A DNA stretch of 64,000 nt from an uncultured Shimia sp. (GTDB lineage: Bacteria > Pseudomonadota > Alphaproteobacteria > Rhodobacterales > Rhodobacteraceae), in the NCBI RefSeq assembly GCF_947498095.1, contig NZ_CANMJE010000002.1:372001-436000 (forward strand), in the 5' to 3' direction. Below the pieces are notes generated by a model. The model worked only from the letters and a program-made list of their open reading frames with translations, was not told where the DNA came from and did not search any database. Made by a program: the position numbers and the translations under genes. Below, piece after piece: positions 42,955-51,646 of the stretch. Every line of letters starts with the position of its first letter. The first letter of the stretch is position 1.

Positions 42955-43224
42955 ATGGCCGAAATTGACTGGGATCCCAAGGGGCTAATTCGGGAGTCCT
43001 ATCAGATTGAAGGTATTATCGAGTCTCAGTGCCGGTCGATCTTTTTGGATTGGGCCCTGTCGATCCCGTCGGGATTGGACACGCGCGATGGCCTGAATGC
43101 GATGCTGGCCATCTACGGCGAGGCGCAACCTGACCACCCCATGACTAGCATACTTGAGCAAGGTCTTGTCCAAATCTGCCGTCCAAAACGGCGCGGTGGC
43201 TGGCGGTCTCGGGATCGAAATTAG
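42955..43224 (+). CDS. Small protein of unknown function after glnE
   Basis: An 89-residue protein starting 4 bases after the glnE stop, so very likely cotranscribed. It is Trp- and Asp-containing, mostly helical (MAEIDWDPKGLIRESYQIEG, then QCRSIFLDWALSIPSGL), and ends in a basic tail RPKRRGGWRSRDR. No motif is recognised. The position and helical amphipathic content suggest a real gene, possibly linked to nitrogen control. Confidence 0.65.
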   Translation: MAEIDWDPKGLIRESYQIEGIIESQCRSIFLDWALSIPSGLDTRDGLNAMLAIYGEAQPDHPMTSILEQGLVQICRPKRRGGWRSRDRN

Positions 43225-43362
43225 CCTATAGAAACAAGGGATTTTCGGGAAATTTGCATCGAAAATTCCACTGAATCGAACACAATTTGTCTCATTCTTG
43301 CCCTATTTCGCGCGCAGATTGATCGCGTGTAAATGGACCTGGGGGTCCAAAGGAGACTGGAC

Positions 43363-44022
43363 ATGAAACGTGTTCGACTGACAGCAGCAATGATGATTTT
43401 TGGGCTTGGCCTTTCGGCCTGTGCCTCGGTTGAGACCGCAACACGAAACACGCCGATTGAGCAAACTCAGTCTGAGTTGCCTGCTCCGGCGCCGTCTTTC
43501 GCACTTGCTGGCTTCGACGTAAACGTGCCGACGACCCTGACTGTTTCGGAAAAGAACTCCTATAAACCCAAGGTCGATATCGTTTGGCGCGGTGACCCCT
43601 ATGGCAACCGCTATCAGCAAGTTGGAGCCATCTTCGAGGACGCGATCCAATTGGGTGGTGGACAGCTTAACGGCGCAATGCCCGTAATCGTCGAAATCGA
43701 AGTTAAAGAGTTCCACGCCTTGACGGAAAAAACCCGTTACTCGATTGGTGGGACACACGAGCTGGAATTCGTTATGACCATTCGCGACGCGGCCACTGGC
43801 AATGTCGTTCGTGGGCCACGTACGATCCGGGCTGACCTTGTTGGCTATGGCGGCGAAAAAGCGATCCAAGCTGAATCGCGTGGTCTGACCCAGAAATTCC
43901 GCATCACCAACCACCTGGCACGTGTGATCCAAGACGAGATGACGCTTGCGACTGGGTGGGTTGAACCCAAGGGTCGGGTGACTGCAACGGTGGTCCCTAT
44001 GACACCGGTACAGCCGATCTGA
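43363..44022 (+). CDS. Lipoprotein of unknown function
   Basis: A 219-residue lipoprotein with lipobox LGLSAC (acylated Cys near residue 18). The mature part is beta-rich, with VNVPTTLTVSEKNSYKPKVD, VIVEIEVKEFHALTEKTRYS and a closing ATVVPMTPVQP, in the style of outer-membrane-associated lipoproteins. The ATG at 43363 has AAAGGAGA upstream; the frame is open to 43333. Function is unknown. A hairpin directly downstream may be its terminator. Confidence 0.8.
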   Translation: MKRVRLTAAMMIFGLGLSACASVETATRNTPIEQTQSELPAPAPSFALAGFDVNVPTTLTVSEKNSYKPKVDIVWRGDPYGNRYQQVGAIFEDAIQLGGGQLNGAMPVIVEIEVKEFHALTEKTRYSIGGTHELEFVMTIRDAATGNVVRGPRTIRADLVGYGGEKAIQAESRGLTQKFRITNHLARVIQDEMTLATGWVEPKGRVTATVVPMTPVQPI

Positions 44023-44058
44023 TCTGAATAGCTCTTTTCAGTGCTACGAGACATCTTT

Positions 44059-44087
44059 AAGAGGACGGCATGACGCCGTCCTCTTTT
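44059..44087 (+). terminator. Terminator-like hairpin with the next gene's ATG in its loop
   Basis: AAGAGGACGGC (44059-44069) and GCCGTCCTCTT (44075-44085) form an 11-base perfect stem followed by TTTT at 44084-44087. The 5-base loop ATGAC contains the ATG at 44070 proposed for the methyltransferase, and its GAGGA Shine-Dalgarno is in the 5' arm. It could terminate the lipoprotein transcript, mask the next start, or both. Confidence 0.7.
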
Positions 44088-45266
44088 CCTGTGATCCGCC
44101 TGAAACCCAAGGCCAATGCCCGTGCCATTCGTCACGGCTTTCCCTGGATTTATGACAACGAGTTGGTTGTTGACCGCCGTACCCGCAACATTCCGCCCGG
44201 AAGCATCGCCATTCTGGAGGATGCTGACCGCCGCCCCATGGCACTGGTGGCCGTGAACCCAAATTCGCGCATCATGGGACGTGTTCTGGATCGTAACCTT
44301 GAGGCGTCGATTGATCAGGCTTGGCTGGCCGCAAAACTGTCCCGCGCATTTGAATTGCGTTCGCGGATCTATGATGCGCCGTTTTACCGCCTGATCCACG
44401 CCGAAGCTGATGGCTTGCCCGGTGTGGTCATCGACAGATTTGGCGATGTTGCCGTCGTGCAGCCAAACGCGGCCTGGGCTGAAGTTTTGTTAGAGCCACT
44501 GGTGCAGGCGTTGGTTGACGTCACGGGCGTCACAACTGTGCTCAAGAGCGGGTCCGGTCGGGCGCGTGGCCTTGAGGGGCTTGATGATGACAGTGCCACT
44601 CTGATCGGGTCCGCGCCTGATGCGCCGGTCCCCGTCACAATGAACGGCGCGACCTATATGGCCGATCTGACCGGGGGGCAAAAAACCGGGCTTTTCTATG
44701 ATCAACGACCCAATCACGGATTTGCCGCTGACCTTTGCAAAGATGCAAAGGTTCTGGATGTGTTTTCCCATGTGGGTGGGTTTGCTTTGGCAGCCTTGGC
44801 TGGGGGGGCTCAATCGGCGCTGTCTGTGGATGGGTCTTCGCCGGCATTGGCCTTGGCAGAGCAGGGCGCTGAGGTATCCGGTTTTGGGGATCGCTTTAGC
44901 ACCCGCAAAGGCGACGCCTTTGAGACCCTTGCCGCCTTGGCGGAAGAGGGAGAACAGTTTGACGTGGTCATCTGCGACCCCCCAGCCTTTGCGCCGTCAA
45001 AACCGGCGTTGGAAAAAGGTTTGCGCGCCTATGAGCGCGTTGCCCGTTTATCGGCGCCACTGGTGCGCGAAGGCGGCTATCTGGTGCTGTGCTCCTGTTC
45101 GCATGCGGCAGATCTCGCCAAATTTCGTGGCGCTTCCGTGCGCGGCATTGGTCGGGCAGGGCGCCAAGCTCAATTGATCCACACAGGCTTTGCGGGCCCT
45201 GATCACCCATTGATGCCGCAATTGGCCGAAAGCGGCTATCTCAAAGCACTGTTTTTCCGACTGTGA
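44070..45266 (+). CDS. RlmI/RlmK-like 23S rRNA methyltransferase
   Basis: A 398-residue class I SAM-dependent methyltransferase of the RlmI (YccW) family, which makes 5-methylcytosine in 23S rRNA. An N-terminal PUA domain (about 1-75) begins VIRLKPKANARAIRHGFPWIYDNEL. The linker is GLPGVVIDRFGD. The SAM domain has KVLDVFSHVGGFALAALAGGA near 235-255 and the catalytic EQFDVVICDPPAFAPSK, then YLVLCSCSHA with the catalytic Cys. The ATG at 44070 lies in a hairpin loop; GTG at 44091 is an alternative. Confidence 0.87.
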   Translation: MTPSSFPVIRLKPKANARAIRHGFPWIYDNELVVDRRTRNIPPGSIAILEDADRRPMALVAVNPNSRIMGRVLDRNLEASIDQAWLAAKLSRAFELRSRIYDAPFYRLIHAEADGLPGVVIDRFGDVAVVQPNAAWAEVLLEPLVQALVDVTGVTTVLKSGSGRARGLEGLDDDSATLIGSAPDAPVPVTMNGATYMADLTGGQKTGLFYDQRPNHGFAADLCKDAKVLDVFSHVGGFALAALAGGAQSALSVDGSSPALALAEQGAEVSGFGDRFSTRKGDAFETLAALAEEGEQFDVVICDPPAFAPSKPALEKGLRAYERVARLSAPLVREGGYLVLCSCSHAADLAKFRGASVRGIGRAGRQAQLIHTGFAGPDHPLMPQLAESGYLKALFFRL

Positions 45267-45805
45267 AACGGCTCCTGCTGGATACCTGTGTGATCTATCC
45301 CACGGTGATGCGTGAAATGCTATTGGGAGTGGCTCAGACCGGAGCTTTTCAGCCGATCTGGTCTACCCGTATTCTTGAGGAATGGGCGCGTGCGGCGCGG
45401 AAAATCGGACCTACGGGCGAAGCTCAGGCACGCGGTGAAATTGCGCTGGTGCGGGCCACTTGGCCAAACGCTGAGGTGACGTGGAAGCCCTCGCTTGAGG
45501 ATCGTTTGTATTTGCCCGACCCCGCAGATGTACATGTGCTAGCAGCTGCGATCGCCAGTTCCGCAGATGCCATTGTCACAGTGAATGCCAAGGATTTTCC
45601 GCGTGGATTGCTGGCCGAAGAAGGGTTGGAACGGATTGACCCCGATACGCTGTTGCGGGGGATCTGGGACATCTCACCAGTGGCTGTTGAACAGGTTGCA
45701 GAAAAGGTCCGCGCTGAAGCTGATCGGCTCTCGGGCGAGACCTGGGACATGCGAAAGCTGTTGAAAAAGGCGCGTTTACCGCGATTGGCTAAAGCGCTCG
45801 GGTAG
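45263..45805 (+). CDS. PIN-domain protein (VapC-like), no visible antitoxin
   Basis: A 180-residue PIN-like ribonuclease. The acidic active-site residues are D7 in KRLLLDTCVI, a Glu near EEWARAA, and Asp residues in LPDPADVHVLAAAIASSADAIVTVNAKDFP. VapC toxins are about 130 residues, so this protein carries a C-terminal extension (about 135-180). No antitoxin gene precedes it; it starts with GTG overlapping the methyltransferase stop as GTGA, which suggests translational coupling and perhaps an RNA-processing rather than a toxin role. Confidence 0.75.
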   Translation: MKRLLLDTCVIYPTVMREMLLGVAQTGAFQPIWSTRILEEWARAARKIGPTGEAQARGEIALVRATWPNAEVTWKPSLEDRLYLPDPADVHVLAAAIASSADAIVTVNAKDFPRGLLAEEGLERIDPDTLLRGIWDISPVAVEQVAEKVRAEADRLSGETWDMRKLLKKARLPRLAKALG

Positions 45806-45824
45806 GCCGAACAGGCTGTCCGAC

Positions 45825-46511
45825 CTACGAGATACCCCATTTGGTTTCCAAAGCCTCGATGGCCTTGATCCGCTCTGGCGTTTTGGGGTGGCTCAACATC
45901 CACGCAGGCGTCTTGGCACCATGCGCTCCGGTTAGGTGCTCTAGCTTTTCAAACAGCGATTTTTGCGGGCCTGTGCCAATTCCGGCCTTTGTCAGCAATG
46001 CCGAGGCATATTCGTCGGCCTCAAACTCATCACTGCGTGACAGACGCGCCGCCAGCAGCGAAATGGCACTGTTTGCAATCCATACGCCGATCCCGGGCAA
46101 GAAACGCCCCAAGACCATCGCCAGGGCCGTGCGCAAGGCATTCTGCCCGGAAAAATCGATCATACGGCGACGGGAGTGGCCCAAGGCAACGTGACCCAAC
46201 TCGTGCGCAATAACGCTGGCCATTTCTGACGCTGTGACTTCACCAGTGCGGAATTTGTTGTAAAACCCGCGGGTTATGAAGATTCGGCCATCCGGGGCGG
46301 CAAGACCATTCACGGGCTCGATTTCGTAGATGTTTACCTTGATACGGGGCAGATCAAGCGCTTTGGCCATATCTTTGATCAACGGCACCAACGTGGGATC
46401 AACCAGCTCGGTAGATTTTGCATCCAACTCGCGCGAGGTGCGCCAAGCTGAAAAGCGAAACATGATCAATCCGTAGATAATCGCAAGCAGAATGGGGGCA
46501 AAACGCAACAT
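45825..46511 (-). CDS. M48-family membrane metalloprotease
   Basis: A 228-residue zinc protease with an N-terminal membrane helix (about 3-20) and HELGH at 103-107 (H103, E104, H107), then the third-ligand region DEFEADEYASALL. This HtpX-like branch lacks the extra transmembrane helices of true HtpX, so it is an M48 peptidase of the smaller Ste24-related type. Role in membrane-protein quality control is inferred. It is convergent with the PIN gene and upstream of nothing in its own strand beyond the DedA gene. Confidence 0.88.
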   Translation of the reverse strand: MLRFAPILLAIIYGLIMFRFSAWRTSRELDAKSTELVDPTLVPLIKDMAKALDLPRIKVNIYEIEPVNGLAAPDGRIFITRGFYNKFRTGEVTASEMASVIAHELGHVALGHSRRRMIDFSGQNALRTALAMVLGRFLPGIGVWIANSAISLLAARLSRSDEFEADEYASALLTKAGIGTGPQKSLFEKLEHLTGAHGAKTPAWMLSHPKTPERIKAIEALETKWGIS

Positions 46512-46547
46512 GTCTCTGATATGGGGCAGCGCGCGCGCGGGGGCAAG

Positions 46548-47144
46548 TCACCCTTTGGTTTTCTGACGCCTTTGCCAGTAGATCGCGGCCGCAACTATAA
46601 CAATGGCCAACCCCGTCAAAGCCCATGTCACGCCGCCCAAGAGACGCGCGACCTTTGGAAGGTTGTGGGCAAACAGAAACCCGAGCCCGCAATAAAGCCC
46701 GACCCAGACCAGTTTGCCCAGTGACGCCCAAAGCGTGAACCGCGCCCATGTCATATCGGCGGCCCCTGAAATCAGATTCACATAAGGACCAAGCGGCGAG
46801 AGTAACCAGCGGCTGAAAAACACACCCGGCCCACCGCGGGTGTCCGTCAAGTCTTGGGCGCGCCTGTAAAGCTGAGCGCTGCGTCGATGCCGCTGTGCAA
46901 AGGCCTGAACGCGGTCGTGAATGGCCACGCCCGTGAAATAGCCCGTTTGATCGCCCAAAACTGCGCCGGCAAAGGCCACGATCATGAGCAAGGGCAGGGA
47001 CATCGCGCCGCCAGACGCGAGTGCGCCACCTGCCAGCATGAGCCAAGAGGCGGGGATGGGAACAATCAGGCAGCAAGCAAATGTGCAAAGCCCCACCAAA
47101 AGTGGGCCATATGTCAGCAATGCGTCTGTCAGCCAGTCGGCCAT
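46548..47144 (-). CDS. DedA-family membrane protein
   Basis: A 198-residue integral membrane protein of the DedA/VTT family, whose members move undecaprenyl phosphate or other lipids across the inner membrane and affect envelope stress. It has GGALASGGAMSLPLLMIVAFAGAVLGDQTGYFTG, the re-entrant-loop signature with FFSRWLLSPLGPYVNLISGAA and a C-terminal helix WALTGLAIVIVAAAIY. The GDQTGYF and R/P-containing loop are hallmarks. Which lipid is moved is unknown. Confidence 0.88.
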   Translation of the reverse strand: MADWLTDALLTYGPLLVGLCTFACCLIVPIPASWLMLAGGALASGGAMSLPLLMIVAFAGAVLGDQTGYFTGVAIHDRVQAFAQRHRRSAQLYRRAQDLTDTRGGPGVFFSRWLLSPLGPYVNLISGAADMTWARFTLWASLGKLVWVGLYCGLGFLFAHNLPKVARLLGGVTWALTGLAIVIVAAAIYWQRRQKTKG

Positions 47145-47214
47145 AGGTTTGCCTGTGTTTGAATACGGCTATGGGATGCATGACCGGATCGCAGGCCTTG
47201 CGTCAAGACCGACC

Positions 47215-48399
47215 CTAGCGTGTCAGTTCCTTCATGCCTTGCTCGATCCCCTGCAACGTCATGGGCACCATGCGGTTCTCAAAGATGTTCTGGATCATTT
47301 TTACCGACTGAGTGTATTGCCAGTGTTTTTCCGGGATCGGGTTGATCCAAAGATTTGACGTCCATTGCTCGCGGGCGCGTTCCAGCCAGACCTGCCCGGC
47401 TTCGGCGTTCCAATGTTCGTTGGCGCCACCGGGATAGGCGATCTCATAGGGGCTCATCGAGGCGTCGCCAACAAAGATACACTTATAGTCTGGGCCGTAA
47501 GTTCGCAGCACTTCGTGAGTCGGGGTCTGTTGATCCCAGCGGCGACGATTGTCCTTCCACACACCCTCGTACAGGCAGTTGTGGAAATAGAAATGCTCCA
47601 TGTGTTTGAACTCGGAACTGGCCGCGGAGAACAGCTCTTCTACAACGCGGATGTGCGGATCCATTGATCCGCCAATATCCAAAAACAACAGAACTTTCAC
47701 CGCATTACGCCGTTCAGGGCGGGTTTGCACGTCAAGGTAGCCATGCTCTGCCGTGGCACGGATGGTGCCGTCCAGGTCCAACTCTTCATGCGCGCCGTCA
47801 CGGGCCCAACGCCGCAGGCGTTTCAGGGCAACCTTGATGTTGCGTGTGCCCAGCTCGATCGAGTCATCAAGGTTTTTAAACTCTCGCTTGTCCCAGACTT
47901 TGGCCGCGCGCTGGTGGCGGCTTTCTTTCTGGCCGATCCGGACGCCCTCGGGATTGTAGCCATAGGCGCCAAAGGGCGATGTCCCGGCCGTGCCGATCCA
48001 TTTGTTGCCTCCCTGATGGCGACCTTCTTGTTCCTTGAGACGCTCTTGCAACGTCTCCATCAGCTTTTCAAAGCCACCAAGCGATTCAATCTCGGCCATC
48101 TCCTCCGGCGAGAGGTGCTTTTCGGCCATCTTGCGCAGCCATTCCTCGGGAACATCAACAGCGTTCAAAACATCCTGCATGCTGATGTTTTCTAACCCCG
48201 AAAAGGTCGCAGCAAATGCGCGGTCAAACTTATCAAGATTACGCTCGTCTTTGACCATGACCGAACGCGCCAGATAATAAAACGAGTCCACGTCATAGGT
48301 GGTCAACCCGGCCTTGACCCCTTCGAGAAAGCTCAGGTATTCGCGCAACGAAACAGGCACGCCTCCGTCTCTCAGGTTTTCAAAGAGCGGCAGAAACAT
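47215..48399 (-). CDS. VWA-domain protein (CoxE-like)
   Basis: A 394-residue protein with a C-terminal von Willebrand factor A domain. The MIDAS metal site is represented by DIGGS at 241-245, replacing the classical DxSxS, in KVLLFLDIGGSMDP. Helical N-terminal part (1-200) precedes it. VWA/CoxE proteins act with MoxR AAA+ ATPases to insert metals or remodel enzymes; the MoxR gene is only about 4 kb away on the same strand. A 55-residue membrane protein gene lies 3 bases upstream. Confidence 0.85.
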   Translation of the reverse strand: MFLPLFENLRDGGVPVSLREYLSFLEGVKAGLTTYDVDSFYYLARSVMVKDERNLDKFDRAFAATFSGLENISMQDVLNAVDVPEEWLRKMAEKHLSPEEMAEIESLGGFEKLMETLQERLKEQEGRHQGGNKWIGTAGTSPFGAYGYNPEGVRIGQKESRHQRAAKVWDKREFKNLDDSIELGTRNIKVALKRLRRWARDGAHEELDLDGTIRATAEHGYLDVQTRPERRNAVKVLLFLDIGGSMDPHIRVVEELFSAASSEFKHMEHFYFHNCLYEGVWKDNRRRWDQQTPTHEVLRTYGPDYKCIFVGDASMSPYEIAYPGGANEHWNAEAGQVWLERAREQWTSNLWINPIPEKHWQYTQSVKMIQNIFENRMVPMTLQGIEQGMKELTR

Positions 48400-48402
48400 G
48401 CG

Positions 48403-48570
48403 TCAGACCGCCATACGATGCAAGATGATCGTGATAAAGAGGCCGACAACCGCGAAAATCATTGCATAAATGGCCGCATATTGCAGCAGATCAAGCGGTT
48501 TGCCTTTGCGTTTTTTCGCCTGCAGGGCGCCGAGGATAGCGCCTAGAATGGCGCTGCCGAGAACGATCAT
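48403..48570 (-). CDS. Short membrane protein (55 residues)
   Basis: A 56-codon frame ending in TGA that reads MIVLGSAILGAILGALQAKK at its N-terminus, followed by a second hydrophobic stretch YAAIYAMIFAVVGLFITIIL. Two helices with a basic loop KKRKGKP suit a small inner-membrane protein. It lies 3 bases before the VWA gene and 5 bases after the DUF2927 gene, all on the minus strand, so it looks like part of one transcript. No function is known. Confidence 0.7.
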   Translation of the reverse strand: MIVLGSAILGAILGALQAKKRKGKPLDLLQYAAIYAMIFAVVGLFITIILHRMAV

Positions 48571-48575
48571 GGGGC

Positions 48576-49940
48576 TCAGTATCTCCTTTTGACAGGGCTG
48601 AGCGATGCGATTTCACGCAGTTTTGCGCGCACGGCCCAGTCCGGACCAAAGCCGTATCGCGCCCAGCCCAGACTGTCCAGCCGGACGGCTTTGGCTTCGC
48701 TTGTACGCCCCAAAAGATCGAGCGCCTCGGCTCTGAGCAGCATCAAGGTTGACAGCAGAATTGCGTTCTCGTGGGCCGCGGCCACGCTGAGATGCGGATC
48801 AATCAACTGAAGCGCCTCTTGGCCATTTCCGGCAGAGATGGCGTATGCCGCCAGTTGTGTGGCGACAAAGGCGCGGTGTGGGGCGGTGTTGGGCGTCTGC
48901 GCATATACGCGATCGGCGTAGAGGAAATAGTTGAGCGCGCGTTCGGCGCTGTACGCCTGCATGAGTCGACCCAGGGCGAAGTAGGAAAAGCCAAGGCGAT
49001 GATCGTTCCACCCTTCGGCCTGAGCCACATTCAAGGCTCGATTGGCAGAATTTCGTCGCTCTGTTGGGCCAGTGCCAGGGCCAAGCGCACGTTGCACGGC
49101 ATCAATCCATTCACGGTTGGTCGATTTGGCAAAGCGTGGTGAGCGACCTTCGCCACGCGGGTTGATACGCGCCAGAATGGCGGGCAAGCGGGCTTCGACC
49201 TGGCCTCGGGTCATGCCGTTTTGCAGGGCCGGGTCGTAATAAGCCCGAAGGATCGTCATGTCGAACCCAGTCAGAACCGCATGCACGTTGTCGTCGTTAA
49301 AGACACTGTCCGACAGGCGATAAAGGTCGTTGAGCGGCCCAAGTGCTTGGGCCAGTTCCTCGTGCAGGCAATCGCGAACTTCTTGCGGGCTGGTGTCATT
49401 GGGCAGGAAAATTGCCAGCTTCTGGCGGTTTTCCAACAAACCCCAATTGGTCTTGGCTGTTCGCTTGGCCGAGCGGTATTGCGACAGACTTGAGATATTG
49501 GGCGCAACAAAGCAGGCGGCATGCGCAAGATTGCGGCGAATTTCTGATTTGCTCACCGCTTCGATTGTGATGTTGGCGTTGCCGGATTTTGTCTGCGTGA
49601 TATCAATTCCGGCCTCGGTGCGCAGCCGGTAGAGCAGGCGGGTCAGGTCAGGTTGCAGGCTGGCCGGTGCCTTGCCGGTAACGCGAACAGTGATCGGCCC
49701 CTGAAAGCGCGTAAGGATCGGCAGTTCCCGACCACTTTCCATCATGAAAGACAGATCCAGAAAGTCACGGGCAATGTCGCGGTTCGACCGGTTTGGTGCC
49801 GTCACGGTCGGAGCTGCAAAAATCTTCATTGGCGGAAGAGTGCCACCGTCAACGTCTGCACGGCTTGGAGTCTCGCTTGGGGGCGAAGACATGCAGGCAC
49901 TTAAGGCCAAAACAAGAGGGAGAATAAAGGTCTTGCGCAT
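48576..49940 (-). CDS. DUF2927-type lipoprotein
   Basis: A 454-residue lipoprotein with lipobox LALSAC (Cys near 16). The DUF2927-like region (about 50-260) contains RDIARDFLDLSFMMESGRELP, then a HEELAQALGPLNDLYRLSDS segment with the HE pair resembling an inactive or metal-binding protease-like site. The C-terminal part (about 280-440) has TPR-like helices (AEGWNDHRLGFSYFALGRLM). Periplasmic or outer-membrane location is likely. Its first base overlaps the last base of the GNAT gene in TAATG. Confidence 0.82.
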   Translation of the reverse strand: MRKTFILPLVLALSACMSSPPSETPSRADVDGGTLPPMKIFAAPTVTAPNRSNRDIARDFLDLSFMMESGRELPILTRFQGPITVRVTGKAPASLQPDLTRLLYRLRTEAGIDITQTKSGNANITIEAVSKSEIRRNLAHAACFVAPNISSLSQYRSAKRTAKTNWGLLENRQKLAIFLPNDTSPQEVRDCLHEELAQALGPLNDLYRLSDSVFNDDNVHAVLTGFDMTILRAYYDPALQNGMTRGQVEARLPAILARINPRGEGRSPRFAKSTNREWIDAVQRALGPGTGPTERRNSANRALNVAQAEGWNDHRLGFSYFALGRLMQAYSAERALNYFLYADRVYAQTPNTAPHRAFVATQLAAYAISAGNGQEALQLIDPHLSVAAAHENAILLSTLMLLRAEALDLLGRTSEAKAVRLDSLGWARYGFGPDWAVRAKLREIASLSPVKRRY

Positions 49941-50410
49941 TATGAGCGTTGATACCGAATGAATGGGGTGAGTTTGCCGATCCGGTCATAAAGTGTCCGG
50001 GCCGTTTTGTTGAAATCCTGAGTTAACCAATAGACATTGCATGCGCCTGCTGCATCTGCGGCGTCATAAACTGCTTGGATCAGCTTCCGGCCAACGCCGG
50101 TGCCGCGGGCTTCTGGTGCGGCATAGAGGTCTTGGAGATAACAGATATTCTCAACCTTCCACGCATGTCTGTGGAACAGATAATGGGTCAATCCGATCAG
50201 ATGACCATCCTGCTCTGCAACAAAACATGAAAAGTCCTGAGGATCGTCCCCAAGAAGTCGCGCAAAAGTGGTTTGGTAGACCTCTTCAGGAACCGAGGTT
50301 TCATAGTACTCAAGGTATCCGGTCCAGAGTGCGCGCCACTGCGATTCATCCCCGGCAACCAAGGGTCTAATGTTCGCGCTTTTTTCTGTCGACACAGGGA
50401 CTCTCCTCAT
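49940..50410 (-). CDS. GNAT-family N-acetyltransferase
   Basis: A 156-residue acetyltransferase. The acetyl-CoA-binding motif A is seen as QDLYAAPEARGTGVGRKLI (R/QxxGxG/A pattern), preceded by strand IGLTHYLFHRHAW and followed by NVYWLTQDFNKTARTLYDRIG. Substrate (a protein, amino acid or antibiotic) cannot be inferred. It is translationally linked to the DUF2927 gene by a 1-base stop-start overlap. Confidence 0.88.
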   Translation of the reverse strand: MRRVPVSTEKSANIRPLVAGDESQWRALWTGYLEYYETSVPEEVYQTTFARLLGDDPQDFSCFVAEQDGHLIGLTHYLFHRHAWKVENICYLQDLYAAPEARGTGVGRKLIQAVYDAADAAGACNVYWLTQDFNKTARTLYDRIGKLTPFIRYQRS

Positions 50411-50530
50411 CCGCCGCTTACAAATAGCCGAAAAAACCGGACACTGGTATGAAACTGTTAAGGCGACTTTGTGGTGTTAGGTCGGGGCACTATGATCCAG
50501 CACCCGAAACAAGACAAGAACGACAGTAAG

Positions 50531-51562
50531 TTAGACGCCAAATTCTGTTCGGGCTTGCGAGGGCAAAATCCCAAAGTGCCGGCGAAACTGAGACGAAAAC
50601 CGACTCCAATCCCAAAACCCAAACTGCGCCGCGATATCGCCAATTGTGCTAGTGGCATTTTCCGGCGCCGCAAGCGCACGGCGAACTGCGTGCAACCTTT
50701 GAACACGAAGATAGGTCAGCGGTCCCATGGCCACATGGGTCGAGAATGCCTGTTCCAGGCTACGTCGCGAGGCGGATGCTCCGGCGACCAGAGAGGGGTC
50801 GGCCGGTAAAGACAAGGGCGTTGAAGAGAGGTTAAGGCTATGCTGGCGGAAGCGAACAAATGACGGCACGGCGTCCTGATGTGAAGCACTCGCGCTGCTT
50901 GGCCAATAGAGCGCAAGCTGCGCTGCAAGACTGGCCACCAACGCATGCCCTAAGGTGCTCAAGCCCGCAGCTTGGGTGATCTGCGTCGCGTTCTCTAGCG
51001 CCTGCACACAGTCATCGCGCATGCGTTGCGCCAACGGGCTTTGTGGCAGAAAACCCAAATCCCCGTTGAGCCCGATAAGCCAATCAGTCAAGGCCGGGGT
51101 AAAGGCGCAATGGGCCAAAAGCATGTCTTTTTGCACGCTGATCGCCAGAGCACTGCCATCTTGCGGGCTGACCACATGCATTAAGGCCCCCGGAGACATG
51201 ACAAACATGTCGGTCGCATCCGTCACGTGACCGTTGATACGGAACGGTTGGCCCGAATTGAGCTGAACGCCAAAGGTGAAACAGTCAGGCGGGCTGACGA
51301 CTTCTTGCTCAAGAGATTGGTTGCAATACTCGATGTGAATCGCAACATCCGGTCCCAGCTGACCGCTCAGAAATCGCCCCTGAAAGGCGCCTGCTGTGAG
51401 CTGTGTGTAAGATTGGTCATGGCCGGAAAGCCGCTCGGACTGCTGATCAAAATCCGAATAAATCGAATCCAATAGATTGGGAGACGCTGCGCTAAATGCG
51501 TAACGTGGGAACCAACTTGTTGAAATCGCTTTCGAATTCTTCATCTTCATGTCCAGACGCAT
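50531..51562 (-). CDS. AraC-family transcriptional regulator
   Basis: A 343-residue regulator with a C-terminal double helix-turn-helix (about 250-340: SLEQAFSTHVAMGPLTYLRVQRL, then ATSTIGDIAAQFGFWDWSRFSSQFRRHFG) and an N-terminal AraC-binding-like domain (about 40-200). It is divergent from the alpha/beta hydrolase with 84 bases between, so it probably regulates that gene. The ATG at 51562 is uncertain; MKMKNSK four codons in is an alternative. Confidence 0.88.
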   Translation of the reverse strand: MRLDMKMKNSKAISTSWFPRYAFSAASPNLLDSIYSDFDQQSERLSGHDQSYTQLTAGAFQGRFLSGQLGPDVAIHIEYCNQSLEQEVVSPPDCFTFGVQLNSGQPFRINGHVTDATDMFVMSPGALMHVVSPQDGSALAISVQKDMLLAHCAFTPALTDWLIGLNGDLGFLPQSPLAQRMRDDCVQALENATQITQAAGLSTLGHALVASLAAQLALYWPSSASASHQDAVPSFVRFRQHSLNLSSTPLSLPADPSLVAGASASRRSLEQAFSTHVAMGPLTYLRVQRLHAVRRALAAPENATSTIGDIAAQFGFWDWSRFSSQFRRHFGILPSQARTEFGV

Positions 51563-51646
51563 TGCGCTGACGGTTTAACGCCAAGGTCCAATCTCTTGTT
51601 AGCGTGTTTCAATCATTAAATGAGACAAACATTCAGGGAGCAAGTC

